Shown: positions 53,795-62,496 of the stretch, piece by piece
How positions within the stretch are numbered: the first letter of the stretch is position 1
How the letters are laid out: every line of letters starts with the position of its first letter
Assembly (NCBI GenBank): GCA_029239785.1
Contig: JARBUG010000004.1
Span: forward strand, 1,524 to 65,523
Direction of reading: 5' to 3'
Length of the DNA: 64,000 nucleotides
Origin: Symbiobacteriaceae bacterium
GTDB lineage: Bacteria; Bacillota; Sulfobacillia; Symbiobacteriales; Symbiobacteriaceae
Program-made: the position numbers and the translations under genes
The notes under the pieces: generated by a model
The model's database searches: none
Told to the model about the DNA's origin: nothing
Seen by the model: the letters and a program-made list of their open reading frames with translations, nothing else

Positions 53795-54709
53795 CTACTT
53801 GTGAATCACGATGGCGGCGGCGCCGCCCCGGGCGGGGTAGGACAGGAGCAGCGGGCCGACGGGCTTGACGGAGACCTTCAGGGTGGCGGCGGTGGCGAGG
53901 TCGTTCTGGTCGCCGGCCCGCACCGTGCCGTTCTCAGCGACGGAGATTTCGGTGTCGGCGCTGAGGGCGAACCAGGTGAGGCCGCCTTCGCCGTTGGTCA
54001 TGGGGGCGCCTTCGACCAGGATGGAAGTGGCGCCGTCAAAGTTGTACTTGATCTCCTTGATGGTCCCTTCGACGGTCCAGTCTTGCTCCTCGGCCGGGGC
54101 CACGGGCACGGCGGGGGGCACCGGGAGCGTGGCCGGGGCGACCAGGCTGAGGGTGCCCGTGGCGTGCTTCTCCTCCATCAGACCGAGGATGTTGGTGAGG
54201 GCGTCGGCGGAAACCAGCGTCCGGCTGCCTTCGAGGACGGGGGCGGTCGCCATCTTGATCATGTTGCGCTGGATGTAGCGGACGTTGTCCTGGACCATTT
54301 CGGCTTCACGCTGGCCGATGACGAACCAGGCGGTGCGATCGCCGCTGCGGACGGTGACGGTGTGGGTGTCGTTGTCCCAGGTGACTTGGCCGCCGGCGGC
54401 TTCGGCGATGGCCCGCAGGGGGAGCATCAGGGTGCCGTCGACCATGATGGGCTGCTGGTCATAGGTGATGCGGGCGCTGTTGACGAGGATGTTGGCCGGG
54501 GGCACCGGGGCGGAGATGGGCACCGGGGCGGAGATGGGCACCGGGGCGGAGATGGGCACCGGGCGGACATCGGGCGCCATCAGGATGCGGACCATGCCCG
54601 GTTCGGCCGGGGTGTTGTCGGCGCCTTCCACGTACATGGCGGCGGCGGGGGCGGCGGCCAGCATCACCATCAGCAGGGCGGAGGCGGTCGTCTTCGTCAG
54701 TCGGTTCAT
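53795..54709 (-). CDS. Exported protein with copper-amine-oxidase-like stalk domain
   Basis: 304-residue secreted protein. Signal peptide to about residue 27 (ALLMVMLAAAPAAA). Three PVPISA repeats near residues 50-68 form a linker. Then comes a copper-amine-oxidase N-terminal stalk domain (ARITYDQQPIMVDGTLMLPLRAIAEAAGGQVTWDNDTHTVTV), common in Firmicutes surface proteins. The C-terminal beta region follows a Pro/Ala linker. ATG at 54709 follows AGGAGG. Third gene of the sigma/anti-sigma operon, so it is likely an extracytoplasmic target or sensor. Confidence 0.82.
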   Translation of the reverse strand: MNRLTKTTASALLMVMLAAAPAAAMYVEGADNTPAEPGMVRILMAPDVRPVPISAPVPISAPVPISAPVPPANILVNSARITYDQQPIMVDGTLMLPLRAIAEAAGGQVTWDNDTHTVTVRSGDRTAWFVIGQREAEMVQDNVRYIQRNMIKMATAPVLEGSRTLVSADALTNILGLMEEKHATGTLSLVAPATLPVPPAVPVAPAEEQDWTVEGTIKEIKYNFDGATSILVEGAPMTNGEGGLTWFALSADTEISVAENGTVRAGDQNDLATAATLKVSVKPVGPLLLSYPARGGAAAIVIHK

Positions 54710-54722
54710 GTAGGTATACCTC

Positions 54723-55328
54723 CTAAGGGTTATAGGGGAGGGGCTGCAGGATGTTGTCGAAGGCCAGCCAGCCCTGGTCGGTCTGGACGGCGATGCGGCG
54801 GGCGGGGTCGGCGCCTTTGATGGCCCGGACCTCCTTGCCGGCGGGCAGCGTTGTGGTATGGCCGTTGGGCGCCGGGGTGCCGGCGTCACGGGTGGTCAGG
54901 GTGAGCAGGTCACCCAGCTCATCCGGGCGGACGGACTTACCGTTGTGCCAGTACATGGTGTGGTTGTATGTCAGCGTGAGGCGGCCTTCGCTGGGGTCAG
55001 GGGCGAACCGGGTGGAGGGCGGGTCGGCGCCCGGTGAGAGCAGGGTGACGGGACCGTTGTCACCCGGGGCGACCTCGGTTACCCGACCGGGGTCGCCGGT
55101 GCCCGGAGACCGGGGGGCGGGGCCCATCTGGCCGTTAAAGAGGAAGATCGCCGCCACCGCTGCGGCCGCTCCCATGGCGAGGGCGCCCGTCAGCCAGGGC
55201 TTCCGTCTCTTTTCTTGTTGGACTACGCTTCGGTTGTAGATCTTGTTCCAAAGCTCATCACTGGGTTCCAGAAGCTCCACCTCCTCGGACAGGGCATCGC
55301 GGAGGTCTTGATCGTCAGCCTTGCGCAC
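54723..55328 (-). CDS. Anti-sigma factor-like membrane protein
   Basis: 201-residue single-pass protein. The cytoplasmic N-terminus (DLRDALSEEVELLEPSDELWNKIYNR) would bind the adjacent sigma factor. A transmembrane helix is at about 45-64. The extracytoplasmic part is Thr/Pro/Asp-rich beta. No zinc-binding HxxxCxxC is seen. GTG at 55328 with AAAGGAGG. Second in the operon, 15 bp downstream of the sigma gene. Confidence 0.7.
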   Translation of the reverse strand: MRKADDQDLRDALSEEVELLEPSDELWNKIYNRSVVQQEKRRKPWLTGALAMGAAAAVAAIFLFNGQMGPAPRSPGTGDPGRVTEVAPGDNGPVTLLSPGADPPSTRFAPDPSEGRLTLTYNHTMYWHNGKSVRPDELGDLLTLTTRDAGTPAPNGHTTTLPAGKEVRAIKGADPARRIAVQTDQGWLAFDNILQPLPYNP

Positions 55329-55343
55329 GAACTCGCCTCCTTT

Positions 55344-55898
55344 CTAGCGCTCCTCCAGGGTCAGGGTGAGGCCCCGCAGGCTGCAGGCCTCCCGCAGCAT
55401 GGTGCGGGCCCGGGCCAACCGGGACTTGACGGTGCCGACGGGGCATTCCATGGTCTGGGCGATTTCGGGATCGGAAAGGTCCCGGAAGTACTTGAGCACC
55501 ACCAGGGCGCCCAGTTCGGGCGGCAGGTCGGCCACCGATTCCTGCAGGAGCCGTCGTCGTTCGGACTGGGTGATCTCCCGTTCAGTGTTGGCCGGCGAGA
55601 CCTGTTCCAGATGGTCGGCTGTCGGCTCGCCGCCCTTGGTGCGCCATTGGGAGAGGCGGATGGCTTCGTTTACGACGATGCGGGTCAGCCAGGGGCCGAA
55701 GGACCGTTCCGCATCGAACTTGGCAATATGGTTGAAGGCTCGTACAAAGGCTTCTTGTACGGCATCTTCCGCCAGCGCCCTGTCACGCAGGACGCCGTAG
55801 GCCGTCCGCAGGGCGAGGTGGACGTGGCGTTCGTAGAGCCGCCGGAAGGCGGCGCCGTCGCCCCGCTGGCACTGGCGGATCAGTTCGGAGTCGTTCAT
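55344..55898 (-). CDS. ECF-family RNA polymerase sigma factor
   Basis: 184-residue sigma-70-family protein. Region 2 shows MNDSELIRQCQRGDGAAFRRLYERH, AEDAVQEAFVRAFNHIAKFD and WLTRIVVNEA. Region 4 has LPPELGALVVLKYFRDLSDPEIAQTMECPVGTVKSRLARARTMLR. ATG at 55898 is chosen; GTG at 55922 is an alternative with weaker support. Leads an operon with an anti-sigma-like gene and a surface protein. Confidence 0.9.
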   Translation of the reverse strand: MNDSELIRQCQRGDGAAFRRLYERHVHLALRTAYGVLRDRALAEDAVQEAFVRAFNHIAKFDAERSFGPWLTRIVVNEAIRLSQWRTKGGEPTADHLEQVSPANTEREITQSERRRLLQESVADLPPELGALVVLKYFRDLSDPEIAQTMECPVGTVKSRLARARTMLREACSLRGLTLTLEER

Positions 55899-56257
55899 GC
55901 GGGTGTCATCCCCCCCCTTCACTTTACATACCGCAGATTGGGGGCAACCGTTCTCTGCCAGTGGGGGCGTGGGTGCTCGTCTTTGTTTGCCGCGTTGCGG
56001 CGGTCATCATTCATTGGGCGGGAGGGGGGGCCGACGCCGCCGGCCGATCGTGCAGGTTGTTTACGGTCGTCGGGGTTCATCGATGTAAATGGACTGCATG
56101 AGGCTTCTGGGTACGGCGGTTTGGGCTGATTTGTGGATCGAAAACCAAATTTTGGGGCGAAGTACGGGCTGCCGACCGCCTGTCCTGGCGCCTGGCGCAG
56201 AATACTTACGACTAGTGGTGCCGGCGGTGGTAAATTATCTGCATGAGTGGGGCGCGC
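55899..56257. other. Gene-free region with ECF operon upstream DNA
   Basis: It holds the presumed promoter of the sigma-factor operon on the minus strand, but I see no clear ECF -35/-10 pair. No convincing gene. Confidence 0.4.
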
Positions 56258-56291
56258 GAAAAGGCGGGCAGGATTTCCTGCTCGCCTTTGG
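56258..56291 (-). terminator. Terminator of the M28 peptidase gene
   Basis: AAAGGCGGGCAGG pairs with CCTGCTCGCCTTT; on the minus strand it ends in a T run (CCTTTTCG). Confidence 0.7.
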
Positions 56292-56377
56292 TGTGGCGGG
56301 GTCGGCGGCTCAGCCCATACGCATGGCGATGCGGCCGGCAGGCGCCTACCGGTGCCCTTGGCGCCGCCAGAACATCA

Positions 56378-58708
56378 TCAGAAGTGGAAGCGCTTGGTGA
56401 CGAAGGTGGACTGGTCCATGTCGGTGAAGGGCGAAGGCAGGAAGCCCGCAGGCCGCGGCGTGGTGGGGATCGTCCACGCAAGCGACTGTTCGGTCACCAC
56501 CAGTTGAACCGGGCTGCCCGCCGTGACCTGGAGGGTAAGGCGGAGTCCTTCTCTGGGCACCGCCCGGTAGGATGCAAATCCGGAGCCGAGCTTGAGCAGT
56601 TGCGGGTCCACCGGGGCGCCCTGAAGGGAGGCGCCCAGCAGGTCGGTATCAGCCCCGGTGTACAGGTAGAAGGCATGGGCCTGCGCAGATGGGATCAGGC
56701 GCAGCGTGACCGTGCGGGTGGCGCCTTCCGTCTGGTCGCGGTCGATGACGGTCGCGGGGGCGGGCAGGTCCAGGGCCGGGGCCGGGCCGGTCAGGGCCGG
56801 GAGCATTCCCCACCCGGGCACATGCCAGACTTCGTCCAGGGTGGAGGCCGTGGCGCCCTGGGGGAAGAACTGCCGGGTCCAGTCATCGAGTTGCTGGTCG
56901 GTGCTGACGAACCGGGCTGCCTTTGCATCGGCGTCGAGCCAGTAGGAGATGTGGTTGTAGCGGGGCTGGTCATCCAATCGGATCAGTGCCGTCGCCAGCA
57001 GGAGGATGGCCGAGACCAGCCCTGCGGCGGGCAGGAGCCACCGCAGCCGCCGCAGGGCCTCATCAAGCAGGAGCGGCTGGAGCGACAGGAAGAGCGCCAG
57101 GAAGAGGGCGGCAACGGGGAGCATGTCCAGGGTCATGGCCATGAAGAGGACGACCAGGATGGGGAGCCACAGGGGCGCCGCAAGCAGGGGCAGGAGCAGG
57201 GACAGGGCGGCGGCCGCGGGGCGCCGGGTGGCGGCCGCAGGGCGCCAGACCTGGAGGGCCAGTCCGGCCAGGCCGAACAGCACCGACCCGTGGAACAGGT
57301 AGCTGGCCCCGGGCAGCAGCTGCCCGGTCACGAGGCCCAGCACCAGCATCCAGAAGAGGCCGCCCCCGGTAAGGTTAGCGCTGGAGAGGCGCTTGCGGCA
57401 CCAGACGACCAGCGTCGCGAAGACCGCCACCGCGATGCCGACGAGGGCCCAGGCATAGAGCGGCTGGTCTGGCGTGGAGCCGGCGCCGTTAACCAGCGGC
57501 AGAGGCGCCAGGCGGTGAACGGCCATGATCGCGGCCCAGGCGAGCAGGACCACCAAGACCAGGCCCCCCAGCATGGCCGCGAGCGACCAGAGCAGGCCCT
57601 TCCAGGTGAGCATCTGCCGCCGCAGACCCAGAACGATGACGCCGACGAAGGCGACCAGCGTCAGCAGTGAAAGCGGCAGCACCCACGAGAGCCGGTAGTG
57701 GATGACCCGGCCCAGCAGCGAGAAGTAGACCGCATTCCCCTGGGGCGGGTTGCGCAGGTCGGCGTTGCCCAGGGCCCGGGTCAGGCCGGTGGCATGAATG
57801 CCGTGGTGCTGGATGGACCGCCGGTCGATGCGGTCGACGGCGTCCGCCTGGCTGTGGTAGGTCTCGAAGCTGCCGATGAAAGCAAAGTCGAAACCGGGGA
57901 TGCCGCGGTTGATGGCGATTTCGAGGTCGGTGGAGTTGGGCACGAGGCGCATGAGGTCGGCCAGGAAGGAGGAGGCCAGGGGGCGGTCGCCGTCGGCCTT
58001 GGCCAGTTCGCTCACCAGCCAGCCGTTGTCGCCGCTGCTTCGGAAGAGCCATGATGCGCCGGAGGAGCCGCGGGCTTCAAAGTTGAGGATGACGCCGACA
58101 TCGCTCGCCCAGGGGTGGTGGTCGAAAAACGCCCGGGCGCCTGTCAGCCCGTACTCTTCGCCGTCGGTGAAGAGCAGAATCAGGTCGTTGCTGAGGGGAG
58201 CGCCGGCCAGGATGGCCCGGGCGGTCTCCAGCAGGGTGACGACCGCCGAGCCGTTGTCGGCGGCGCCCGGCCCTGTGGTGACGGAGTCGTAGTGGCTCAT
58301 CAGCAGCAGCGCCTTGCCGCCGCCGCCGGCGGTGCCAGGGACCCGGGCCAGGACGTTGGAGGGCTGCGCCCCCATGACGCCGAACGGCAGGAACCCCAGC
58401 CCATCGGCGGTCTGGACTTGCGGGTCAAGGCCGAGGCCTTTTAGTTGATCCAGCAAGTATGCCCGCACCCGGGCGTTCTCGGCCGAGCCGATGGGGTGCG
58501 GCTGCCGGGCGATCTGCTTCAGGTGATCCATGGCCCGGTCGGCGGAGAACTGTGTGGCCGGGGCCGTGGCGGGCACCGGGGCGGGTGGCTGGACCTGGTA
58601 GGCGGAGCCGAAGAAGATTAGTGTCACCAGGGCCAGCCCCAGCCAGAAGGGCCAGGGGCTGGTGGGGCGGGGGAGGCGGCCGGGGCTGTTTTGGGGAGCA
58701 GGTATCAT
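56378..58708 (-). CDS. M28-family membrane-bound aminopeptidase
   Basis: Predicted 776-residue protein. An N-terminal membrane anchor (residues 20-37) leads into an M28 zinc-peptidase domain: LLLMSHYDSVTTGPGAADNGS (His/Asp ligands), LFTDGEEYGL (Glu pair), and FETYHSQADAVD (His). From about 340 there are roughly eight membrane segments and a C-terminal lumenal-type beta domain, like FXNA/ERMP1 and bacterial relatives. ATG at 58708 with AAAGGA somewhat far. Role in peptide turnover is inferred. Confidence 0.85.
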   Translation of the reverse strand: MIPAPQNSPGRLPRPTSPWPFWLGLALVTLIFFGSAYQVQPPAPVPATAPATQFSADRAMDHLKQIARQPHPIGSAENARVRAYLLDQLKGLGLDPQVQTADGLGFLPFGVMGAQPSNVLARVPGTAGGGGKALLLMSHYDSVTTGPGAADNGSAVVTLLETARAILAGAPLSNDLILLFTDGEEYGLTGARAFFDHHPWASDVGVILNFEARGSSGASWLFRSSGDNGWLVSELAKADGDRPLASSFLADLMRLVPNSTDLEIAINRGIPGFDFAFIGSFETYHSQADAVDRIDRRSIQHHGIHATGLTRALGNADLRNPPQGNAVYFSLLGRVIHYRLSWVLPLSLLTLVAFVGVIVLGLRRQMLTWKGLLWSLAAMLGGLVLVVLLAWAAIMAVHRLAPLPLVNGAGSTPDQPLYAWALVGIAVAVFATLVVWCRKRLSSANLTGGGLFWMLVLGLVTGQLLPGASYLFHGSVLFGLAGLALQVWRPAAATRRPAAAALSLLLPLLAAPLWLPILVVLFMAMTLDMLPVAALFLALFLSLQPLLLDEALRRLRWLLPAAGLVSAILLLATALIRLDDQPRYNHISYWLDADAKAARFVSTDQQLDDWTRQFFPQGATASTLDEVWHVPGWGMLPALTGPAPALDLPAPATVIDRDQTEGATRTVTLRLIPSAQAHAFYLYTGADTDLLGASLQGAPVDPQLLKLGSGFASYRAVPREGLRLTLQVTAGSPVQLVVTEQSLAWTIPTTPRPAGFLPSPFTDMDQSTFVTKRFHF

Positions 58709-58821
58709 GTCGGTGGTCAGTTCCTTTCTGGATGTGGGCTTTCGTTATCGATTCTAGGCCGACGGGCGGCGCCCGGGCAGTGCCGGGCGCCGGGTGCCGT
58801 TCGTCATATCCGGCGCATGAA

Positions 58822-58856
58822 AAAAACCGTCCGCAGCAGTTGCGGACGGTTTTTGG
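58822..58856. terminator. Bidirectional terminator between RR and M28 genes
   Basis: AAAACCGTCCGCA pairs with TGCGGACGGTTTT, with A and T runs on both sides. Confidence 0.85.
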
Positions 58857-58877
58857 CCAATTGGCATGTGCCATTCG

Positions 58878-59561
58878 TCACCGGAGGATGGACTGGCGGA
58901 GGGCGACGGCCACCGCCTGGGCCCGGTCACGGGCGCCGAGCTTGAGGCAGAGCAGCGAGACGTAGTTCTTGACCGTGCCTTCGCTCAGGAAGAGCCTGGC
59001 GCCGATCTCTTTGTTGGAGAGGCCGTCTGCCAGGGCGGCCAGGATCTCCAGTTCCCTGGGGGTCAGGTCGACCTCCGACTTGGGGGCGGGCGGGGCTGGC
59101 GGGGCGGGTGGGGCCGGCTGGGCCGGCTGCTGGCGGGCGAGGCGGCTGTAATCGGCCACCAGCCGTGCCGCGATGGCCGGCGGAATCAGGGCGCCGCCCT
59201 CGGTGACGACCCGGATGGCCCGGATCAACTCATCTGTCGGCATATCCTTCAATAAGTACCCGGCCGCACCGGCGGCGATGGCGTCGAAGATGCTGGCGTC
59301 ATCGGAGAAGGTGGTCAGCATGATGATGTGGGTGCCGGGCAGTTCGGCCTTGATCTGGCGGGTGGCTGCGACCCCGTCGGTGCCGGGCATGCGGATATCC
59401 ATCAGGACGACATCGGGCCGCTCCCGACGGACCAGGTCGAGCCCCGCCCGGCCATCGCCGGCGGTGCCGGCCACGGTCAGGTCGGGCTCCAGCTCCAGGA
59501 GCCGCCGCAGGGCTTCGCGGAACATGGTGGTATCGTCAATAATCGCAACCCTGATGCTCAT
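58878..59561 (-). CDS. NarL/LuxR-family response regulator
   Basis: 227-residue two-component regulator. The receiver has IIDDTTMFREAL with Asp9/10 and phospho-acceptor Asp55 (VVLMDIRMPG), Thr in MLTTFSD and Lys in LLKDM. A Pro/Ala linker leads to a LuxR-type HTH (LTPRELEILAALADGLSNKEI). ATG at 59561 follows GGAGGTG and overlaps the kinase stop (ATGA). Two-gene operon. Confidence 0.93.
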   Translation of the reverse strand: MSIRVAIIDDTTMFREALRRLLELEPDLTVAGTAGDGRAGLDLVRRERPDVVLMDIRMPGTDGVAATRQIKAELPGTHIIMLTTFSDDASIFDAIAAGAAGYLLKDMPTDELIRAIRVVTEGGALIPPAIAARLVADYSRLARQQPAQPAPPAPPAPPAPKSEVDLTPRELEILAALADGLSNKEIGARLFLSEGTVKNYVSLLCLKLGARDRAQAVAVALRQSILR

Positions 59562-60757
59562 GCCTTCACCTCCAGGGGGAGTGAGAGTTGGAGCAGGAAG
59601 CCGCCGTCCGGCGCCGGCCCGGCCTGCACCTGGCCGCCCAGCACGGCGGCCCGCTCTCGGATGCCCACGATGCCGAGCCCCTGACCGGCCTCGTTCGGCG
59701 CCGCCGTCCCATCATCAACGATGCGGAGCAGCACTTGAGCCGGGCGGTAGTCGAGATGGACCACCACCGAGGAAGCGTGGCCGTGCCGGATGGCGTTGCT
59801 GACGCCTTCCTGGACGGCCCGGAACAGGCAGAGGTCGTGGCTGGCCGGCAGTGCGAGCGGTGTACCGCTGACTGTTAAATCGATGCTGATGGCGGTGCGC
59901 TGCCGGAGGTGTGCCACCAGTTCGGTCAACCCTTGCAGTCCTTGCCGCTCATCTGCCTCCAGGGGGCGGAGGGCGTGGACGGCCCGGCGCACCTCCTCCA
60001 GGCTCTCCCGCACCTGCTGTTTGAGCAGGGCCGCCGTTTGGGCTGCCTCGGCCGGGCTGCGCCCCTGGAGCTTCTCCAGCAGTTCGGCCTGCATGAGGAT
60101 GGAGGTGAAGCCGTGGGCGATGGAGTCGTGGACCTCGCGGGCCAGCCGGTTCCGCTCCCGCAGGACCGCGGCGGCCTCCACCTGGGTGGCGTACTCCTGC
60201 AACTGCCGGTGCGCCAGGGCCAGTTCGGCGTGGGCCTGCGTGGCCCGCACCTGCGCTTCGGAGAGCCGGGTCGCCATGTAGACGACCAGGTAGAAGAACA
60301 GGATGGCGGGCATGGTGACGAAGAGCCAGGCGGAGAGGTTCAGGCTCCACGCCCCGTCGGCGGCGATGAGCGGGCCGGCGACCAGGGTCAGAATCATGGG
60401 CAGGATGTGCAGCAGGCCCCGGAAGTAGGGCCAGCCGATCATGGCTGCATCGGCCACGAGGATCAGTTCCGTGAAGGTGCCGGTCTGCCCCGCCGGGGAC
60501 GGGGGATAGACGGCGTACCAGAGGGCGAAGTCGACATAGACCCAGAGGGTGCGCTGCCAGACCGGCAGTTGCCGGCCCCGGGCGCTGCTGCGCAGCAGCA
60601 TGGAGAGGATGACGTAGAAGCCGGCGATTCCCACCCCCCAGAGGAGCCCGGAGGGCAGGGCGTGGCGGCCCATCACCAGGTAGACGACGTGGGAGAGGGT
60701 CAGGAAGCAGAGCAGGGGATACCGCAGGGTGCGGTTTAGCTGCGCGTAGTTTGGCAT
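59558..60757 (-). CDS. HisKA_3-type sensor histidine kinase
   Basis: 399-residue kinase. Six or so membrane segments in the first 160 residues, then a coiled-coil-like helix, the phosphoacceptor box REVHDSIAHGFTSILM with His210, and an ATPase domain with VQEGVSNAIRHG, LRIVDDGTA and GLGIVGIRERAAVLGG. ATG at 60757 follows AGGAGG. Pairs with the downstream regulator; signal unknown. Confidence 0.92.
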   Translation of the reverse strand: MPNYAQLNRTLRYPLLCFLTLSHVVYLVMGRHALPSGLLWGVGIAGFYVILSMLLRSSARGRQLPVWQRTLWVYVDFALWYAVYPPSPAGQTGTFTELILVADAAMIGWPYFRGLLHILPMILTLVAGPLIAADGAWSLNLSAWLFVTMPAILFFYLVVYMATRLSEAQVRATQAHAELALAHRQLQEYATQVEAAAVLRERNRLAREVHDSIAHGFTSILMQAELLEKLQGRSPAEAAQTAALLKQQVRESLEEVRRAVHALRPLEADERQGLQGLTELVAHLRQRTAISIDLTVSGTPLALPASHDLCLFRAVQEGVSNAIRHGHASSVVVHLDYRPAQVLLRIVDDGTAAPNEAGQGLGIVGIRERAAVLGGQVQAGPAPDGGFLLQLSLPLEVKA

Positions 60758-60859
60758 GGAGACCTCCTGGGGGGCGGGCGACAGCGTGACGCTCCAGAGT
60801 TACCCCAATCGGCTGCGAATTCCTGCCTGTTGGCGCAACGGAAAAGGCGACTTAACTCC

Positions 60860-61870
60860 TCACCGGGTCAGGGCCAGCGCCCGGAGAGCCGCCGCCCGCA
60901 CGCCCGGGTCGATGTCCAGCATGGTGCGCGCCAGGATCGGGCCGGCCATGGGGCTGGCGACCTCCGCCAGGGCCGCAGCCGCCGTGGCCCGCACGCTGGG
61001 GGAAGGGTCGGCCTGGGCCGCCATCATCACCGCCTGCTGGGCCATCGGGTTGTTGATGCGGGCCAGCACCGCCAGCACCCGTGACCGGATGGCGAGGCTC
61101 GGGTCGTTCACCCGGCTCAGCAGCTGCGGCAGAATGGCCGTCCCCATGGCGGCGAAGCGCTCTACGACGCCCGGGTCGTCGGAGAGGAGGCCGACCAGGG
61201 CGGGGGTGAGTTCGAAGGGAGGGCGCCCGATGATACGGGGAGTCTGGACGGGCGGCAGCCTGAGCGCCTCGGCGCAGGGCACCGGCAGGCTGCTGGCCCG
61301 GGCCGTGGCGCACTGCTGGCTCGTGATGTTGGGCGGGTCGACGGTGATGTTCGGCGAGTCGAAGTACATAATGTTGTCCGTTTGGGTATTCGGCACGTGG
61401 CCCAGGCCCAGGATGTGCCCGATTTCGTGGGCGAAGGTGTAGGGGCCGGCTGCATCAGAGACGACCAGCCCGGGGGCGTTGTTGGCGAAGTTAGGGCGCC
61501 CGATGCCGTTGTAGCCGCTGCCCAGGGTGCGCACGTAGTAGGCGAATACAGTGGGGAAAGGCGACGGCGTTTCGCCCCGGCCGCAAGTCGGGCCCATGGC
61601 CAGCAGGCGCCGGGCGTCGTCGGAGACGGCGGTGGTCGTCCATCCTGTCAGGTCGAGGAGGGTGTTGTCACGGACCGGGAGGAACCCGCCCTGGTGCAGG
61701 TTGATGCCTGCGCAGGCGAAGATCTGCCTGGCCCGGGCTAGGTCGTCGCCGAACCGGGTGAAGGTGCCGGCCGACCCTGCCACGGAGATGGCGCAGACGT
61801 TGAGGCAGCGGGGCTGCCTCAACAGTCTGATGATGTCCGGGTCCAGGAATCGAATCGCGCCTAGTTGCAC
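60860..61870 (-). CDS. Metzincin-type metalloprotease with HEAT repeats
   Basis: 336-residue protein. The zinc motif HEIGHILGLGH (His148, Glu149, His152, His158) with a Met-turn (NIMYF) defines a metzincin. Residues 235-336 are HEAT-like helical pairs (LVGLLSDDPGVVERFAAMG, LAIRSRVLAVLARINNP, PSVRATAAAALAEV, PGVRAAALRALALT). No signal peptide is evident. GTG at 61870 follows GGGAGG. The fusion of a small metzincin to a HEAT scaffold is unusual; target unknown. Confidence 0.85.
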   Translation of the reverse strand: MQLGAIRFLDPDIIRLLRQPRCLNVCAISVAGSAGTFTRFGDDLARARQIFACAGINLHQGGFLPVRDNTLLDLTGWTTTAVSDDARRLLAMGPTCGRGETPSPFPTVFAYYVRTLGSGYNGIGRPNFANNAPGLVVSDAAGPYTFAHEIGHILGLGHVPNTQTDNIMYFDSPNITVDPPNITSQQCATARASSLPVPCAEALRLPPVQTPRIIGRPPFELTPALVGLLSDDPGVVERFAAMGTAILPQLLSRVNDPSLAIRSRVLAVLARINNPMAQQAVMMAAQADPSPSVRATAAAALAEVASPMAGPILARTMLDIDPGVRAAALRALALTR

Positions 61871-62039
61871 AGGTGCGGCCTCCCTGCGGGGCTGGTGATG
61901 TAGTCCAGCCTATGCGGGATGAGCTGGGCTTGTAATGGCAGAGCGTGCCCGCCTTTGGCGTTGAGCCCGCTTCAGGTTGGATTCAGCGGCGGTTGATAGT
62001 GTGACGGTGAGCGGCAAAAGGAAGTAGGCGCATACGCAC
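61871..62039. other. Short gene-free region
   Basis: No supported gene; no clear promoter. Confidence 0.3.
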
Positions 62040-62262
62040 ATGAAATTCGTCGTGATTATCCCTGCCTATAAGTCCGAAGAGCGACTGCTTGAGCTGGTCT
62101 GCGAACTGAGAACGACCTTGCCGGACACCCCTGTCGTGGTGATCGATGATGGGAGCGGCTCTTCCTATGCAAGGCTGCTACGTCTGCCGGCACGGGCAGA
62201 ACTGCGGGAAGGGCGCTGCGCTGAAGGCGGGCCTGCGCTATGCGAGCCAGCAGTTGGGCTGA
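62040..62262 (+). pseudogene. Decayed GT2 glycosyltransferase fragment
   Basis: FVVIIPAYKSEERLLELVCE and TPVVVIDDGSG match the start of a family-2 glycosyltransferase. The frame is lost near 62165; in the +1 frame YVCRHGQNCGKGAALKAGLRYA continues the GT2 pattern to a stop at 62260. Only the first 70-75 residues remain, so it is a frameshifted remnant. Confidence 0.7.
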
Positions 62263-62275
62263 CCGGGGTGTGGTA

Positions 62276-62468
62276 GTGCCCCGCAGCCGGGGGGCGCACA
62301 ACCTTTACAATGCGGGGATTGCGACCCTGACGGTGGCGAGCTTTCTGCAAGGTGTGCTTTGAGATTGCTGGTACCGCATCGAATTATCCGGGGGTTATGC
62401 GTCTGTTGGGAGCAGGGCTTGTGGTTGCAGCGGCGTTGGTCAAAAAGAAAGACGGGCTTCGCGGCTGA
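62276..62468 (+). pseudogene. Decayed membrane-protein C-terminal fragment
   Basis: AHNLYNAGIATLTVASFLQG reads to a stop at 62360, and in the next frame EIAGTASNYPGVMRLLGAGL and VVAAALVKKKDGLRG complete two hydrophobic helices to 62468. This looks like a frameshifted 3' remnant of a small membrane-protein gene; identity unknown. Confidence 0.45.
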
Positions 62469-62490
62469 CGCGGAGCCCGTCTCTTTTATG
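62449..62490 (-). terminator. Terminator of the UshA-like gene
   Basis: AGACGGGCT and AGCCCGTCT form a stem over a CGCGG-type loop; the minus strand continues TTTCTTTTTG. Just beyond the 62497 stop. Confidence 0.8.
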
Positions 62491-62496
62491 AAGTGG

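Noticed and set aside
56089-56400. 103-codon plus-strand ORF
   Set aside because: No ribosome-binding site, crosses the M28 terminator, no recognised pattern.
56243-57670. 475-codon plus-strand ORF opposite the M28 peptidase gene
   Set aside because: Gln/Gly/Arg-rich antisense shadow.
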